DNA of 43,817 nucleotides, taken from assembly GCA_013288075.1 (NCBI GenBank), contig JABDCQ010000011.1:1-43817 (forward strand), written 5' to 3'. Position numbers and translations under genes: made by a program. Source of the DNA: Chlamydiota bacterium (GTDB lineage: Bacteria > Chlamydiota > Chlamydiia > Chlamydiales > Rhabdochlamydiaceae). Under the pieces are notes generated by a model. The model worked only from the letters and a program-made list of their open reading frames with translations, was not told the origin of the DNA and did not search any database. Shown here in pieces: positions 42,690 through 43,817 of this stretch (position 1 is the stretch's first letter; the number at the start of each line of letters is the position of its first letter).

Positions 42690-43484
42690 ATGTTGTTAAT
42701 CTTAAAAAAAAATGAAAAAAAATCATCTTTGAAAATTTTCGGTGATCTTCTTGTCATTGCCGAAGGTAAACTCAATAAAGAAAAATTAACTCCAATTGAT
42801 CAAACACAATTTCGGTTTGCCTTAGGAGGAGGATCCTTTTCAAATGAGAAGAAATATGGAGAAGCTCTTATTCTCGAAGAAAAACCTTATGTTTCCTGGT
42901 TTGAAGAGGGGAAAATGAGTACAGCAACTCAAGCCGGGTTCTCTAGCCCCTTTCTAATGGGTGTCGAAAAAACACAAGAATTGGATGCACTTTTTCATTA
43001 CCAAGCAGAAGTGCCAATATCTCTAGAAGCCATCTACGAAGAGTTAGCCAAACAATATCCCCTAGGTTTTGCCATTGTGGGATACGCAATTGGCGCTGAA
43101 TTTCAAGGAAGATACATGAAAAAACCACCCATTTATCATGAAAATATGGGACAAAATCTCTCCTCTTATCTGACCGAGCCTTCTCTTGAAACGCAGAAAC
43201 CCTTTTGCTTCTTTGGAGTTGTCATTCCGCCTCACACTTCATTTCCAGAAAAGCAGCTCAGGAAAGCATTCTATCAAGATCCTCAGCAACCCCGTCCATC
43301 CATATTACAGAGTCATACACATGCAGCTCTTTTACAAGAAATGCCCGCAATCTTTCCAAAAAATGAAATAGATTTTTTTTCCATTTTAAAAAAACCAAGT
43401 GTTACCTCGATCGCCCACTTGCTAACTCAATCATTAATCCAAGAAGCTATTTTTGGCATATATGCTCTCGACAAAATCGTCTAA
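42690..43484 (+). CDS. Hypothetical protein between attR and a second att-like site
   Basis: This 264-aa protein has no signal peptide or clear membrane segment. Patterns such as FALGGGSFSNEKKYGEALIL, LGFAIVGYAIGAEFQGRYM and SILQSHTHAALLQEMPAIFP suggest a compact alpha/beta fold, but I do not recognise the family. Ribosome site is weak (gtgagg before the ATG). It could be an original chromosomal neighbour of ssrA or cargo left by an earlier insertion, since an att-like remnant lies just after its stop. Confidence 0.65.
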   Translation: MLLILKKNEKKSSLKIFGDLLVIAEGKLNKEKLTPIDQTQFRFALGGGSFSNEKKYGEALILEEKPYVSWFEEGKMSTATQAGFSSPFLMGVEKTQELDALFHYQAEVPISLEAIYEELAKQYPLGFAIVGYAIGAEFQGRYMKKPPIYHENMGQNLSSYLTEPSLETQKPFCFFGVVIPPHTSFPEKQLRKAFYQDPQQPRPSILQSHTHAALLQEMPAIFPKNEIDFFSILKKPSVTSIAHLLTQSLIQEAIFGIYALDKIV

Positions 43485-43497
43485 TCTAAAAGTTCTG

Positions 43498-43519
43498 AAT
43501 GCGTCTCTCCATCTCCAAC
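43498..43519 (+). other. Decayed att-like site
   Basis: aatgcgtctctccatctcc matches attR with its left flank (aatgcgtc...tctccacctcc) apart from one change and a 13-base internal gap. Confidence 0.55.
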
Positions 43520-43526
43520 TAGTTTT

Positions 43527-43560
43527 AAGGCTTCACTTTTACGAGTGAATCCTTTTGTTT
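43527..43560 (+). terminator. Terminator-like hairpin
   Basis: aaggcttcact pairs with agtgaatcctt (one mismatch) around a 6-base loop, followed by tttgttt. It may serve the 264-aa gene. Confidence 0.6.
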
Positions 43561-43609
43561 TAATGACATACAATCACAAGTCTGCATCGAAAAACTCAGC
43601 TGCGTGAAG

Positions 43610-43640
43610 CTCAATTACGCAGTATTCACGCACTAGGCTG
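43610..43640 (-). other. Arm-like repeat outside attR
   Basis: ctcaattacgca, then attcacgcactaggctg, is nearly the reverse complement of the left-end site at 30557-30588 (few differences). Confidence 0.6.
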
Positions 43641-43695
43641 GGCGAAATGGGAGTAAAATAGCCTTTGGTTTTGATGTTTTTTCTGTTATAGTGCC

Positions 43696-43727
43696 ATGAC
43701 ATTCGTGACTTCGGTGATTCATAGAGA
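43696..43727 (+). repeat. GTGAC triplet repeats, site 3 (outside attR)
   Basis: ATGAC, GTGAC and GTGAT start at 43696, 43705 and 43714, 9 bases apart, then tcatagaga as in site 1. An opposite-facing gtcac is near 43753. Confidence 0.65.
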
Positions 43728-43817
43728 GTTTCTGTTGCGTTGCTCATGTAGTGTCACAAAAAAGACTGTATGAATAATCTTGTTGCTTTGCATCAAAAAG
43801 CTTGTGCCGCCAGAAGA

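Larger units (their letters stand above)
43485..43817. other. Gene-free right edge with motifs of a second related element
   Basis: No gene is seen in these 333 bases. In order they hold a decayed att site, a terminator-like hairpin, an arm-like site and a GTGAC triplet site, listed separately. After 43770 nothing is recognised. Confidence 0.6.

Overview
This window is almost certainly from a chromosome of an environmental (amoeba- or arthropod-associated) member of the Chlamydiae. The basis is a chlamydia-type signal peptidase I of about 610 aa close to a eukaryote-like isoleucyl-tRNA synthetase, three proteins with the bilobed double-hydrophobic segment typical of inclusion membrane (Inc) proteins, a TyrP-type aromatic amino acid permease and a Na_H_antiport_2-type antiporter. 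Family or species cannot be assigned from the sequence alone.

Layout, chromosomal backbone (1-30.46 kb and about 42.59-43.49 kb): (i) a tightly packed plus-strand operon at 1-4589 (RNB ribonuclease, a DUF4239-like membrane protein, a small membrane protein, proline iminopeptidase-like hydrolase, zinc alcohol dehydrogenase-like enzyme), each gene overlapping or abutting the next; (ii) a minus-strand block at 4767-14945 with two giant paralogous alpha-helical/TPR proteins (1861 and 1290 aa), the longer with an N-terminal nucleotidyltransferase-like motif set, followed by a short lipoprotein resembling glycosyltransferase family 17; (iii) transporters (tyrP, Na+/H+ antiporter, CDF zinc exporter), a decayed DUF167 gene, and lepB; (iv) three Inc-like paralogues, two with near-identical promoters; (v) ileS and the tmRNA gene ssrA.

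Between the genes, seven copies of a long palindrome (about 130-245 bp) share the arm words ccacagag/ctctgtgg, and most have aacaaagag-like ends. They sit at gene 3' ends with varying cores, and two copies carry the same 42-bp core in opposite orientation. They are absent from the island described next.

A 12.1-kb integrative element (30435-42582) is inserted in the 3' end of ssrA, bounded by a 25-bp direct repeat. It carries a tyrosine integrase overlapped by an unknown 491-aa gene, an excisionase-like small protein, a DUF927 helicase, a CHC2/TOPRIM primase, an HGG-motif small protein, an Xre regulator, an AlbA_2/HATPase protein and a three-gene lipoprotein/membrane cargo module. No capsid, terminase large subunit, or conjugation genes are visible, so it looks like a satellite or plasmid-like replicative island. 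The likely native ssrA terminator now lies beyond attR. The element has paired TTACGC/GCGTAA sites near its ends and before the integrase, and clusters of three GTGAC words at exact 9-bp spacing before the primase and before the AlbA_2 gene. Both motif types, plus a decayed att site, recur at 43.50-43.73 kb outside attR, so a second related element or remnant probably begins at the right edge of the window.
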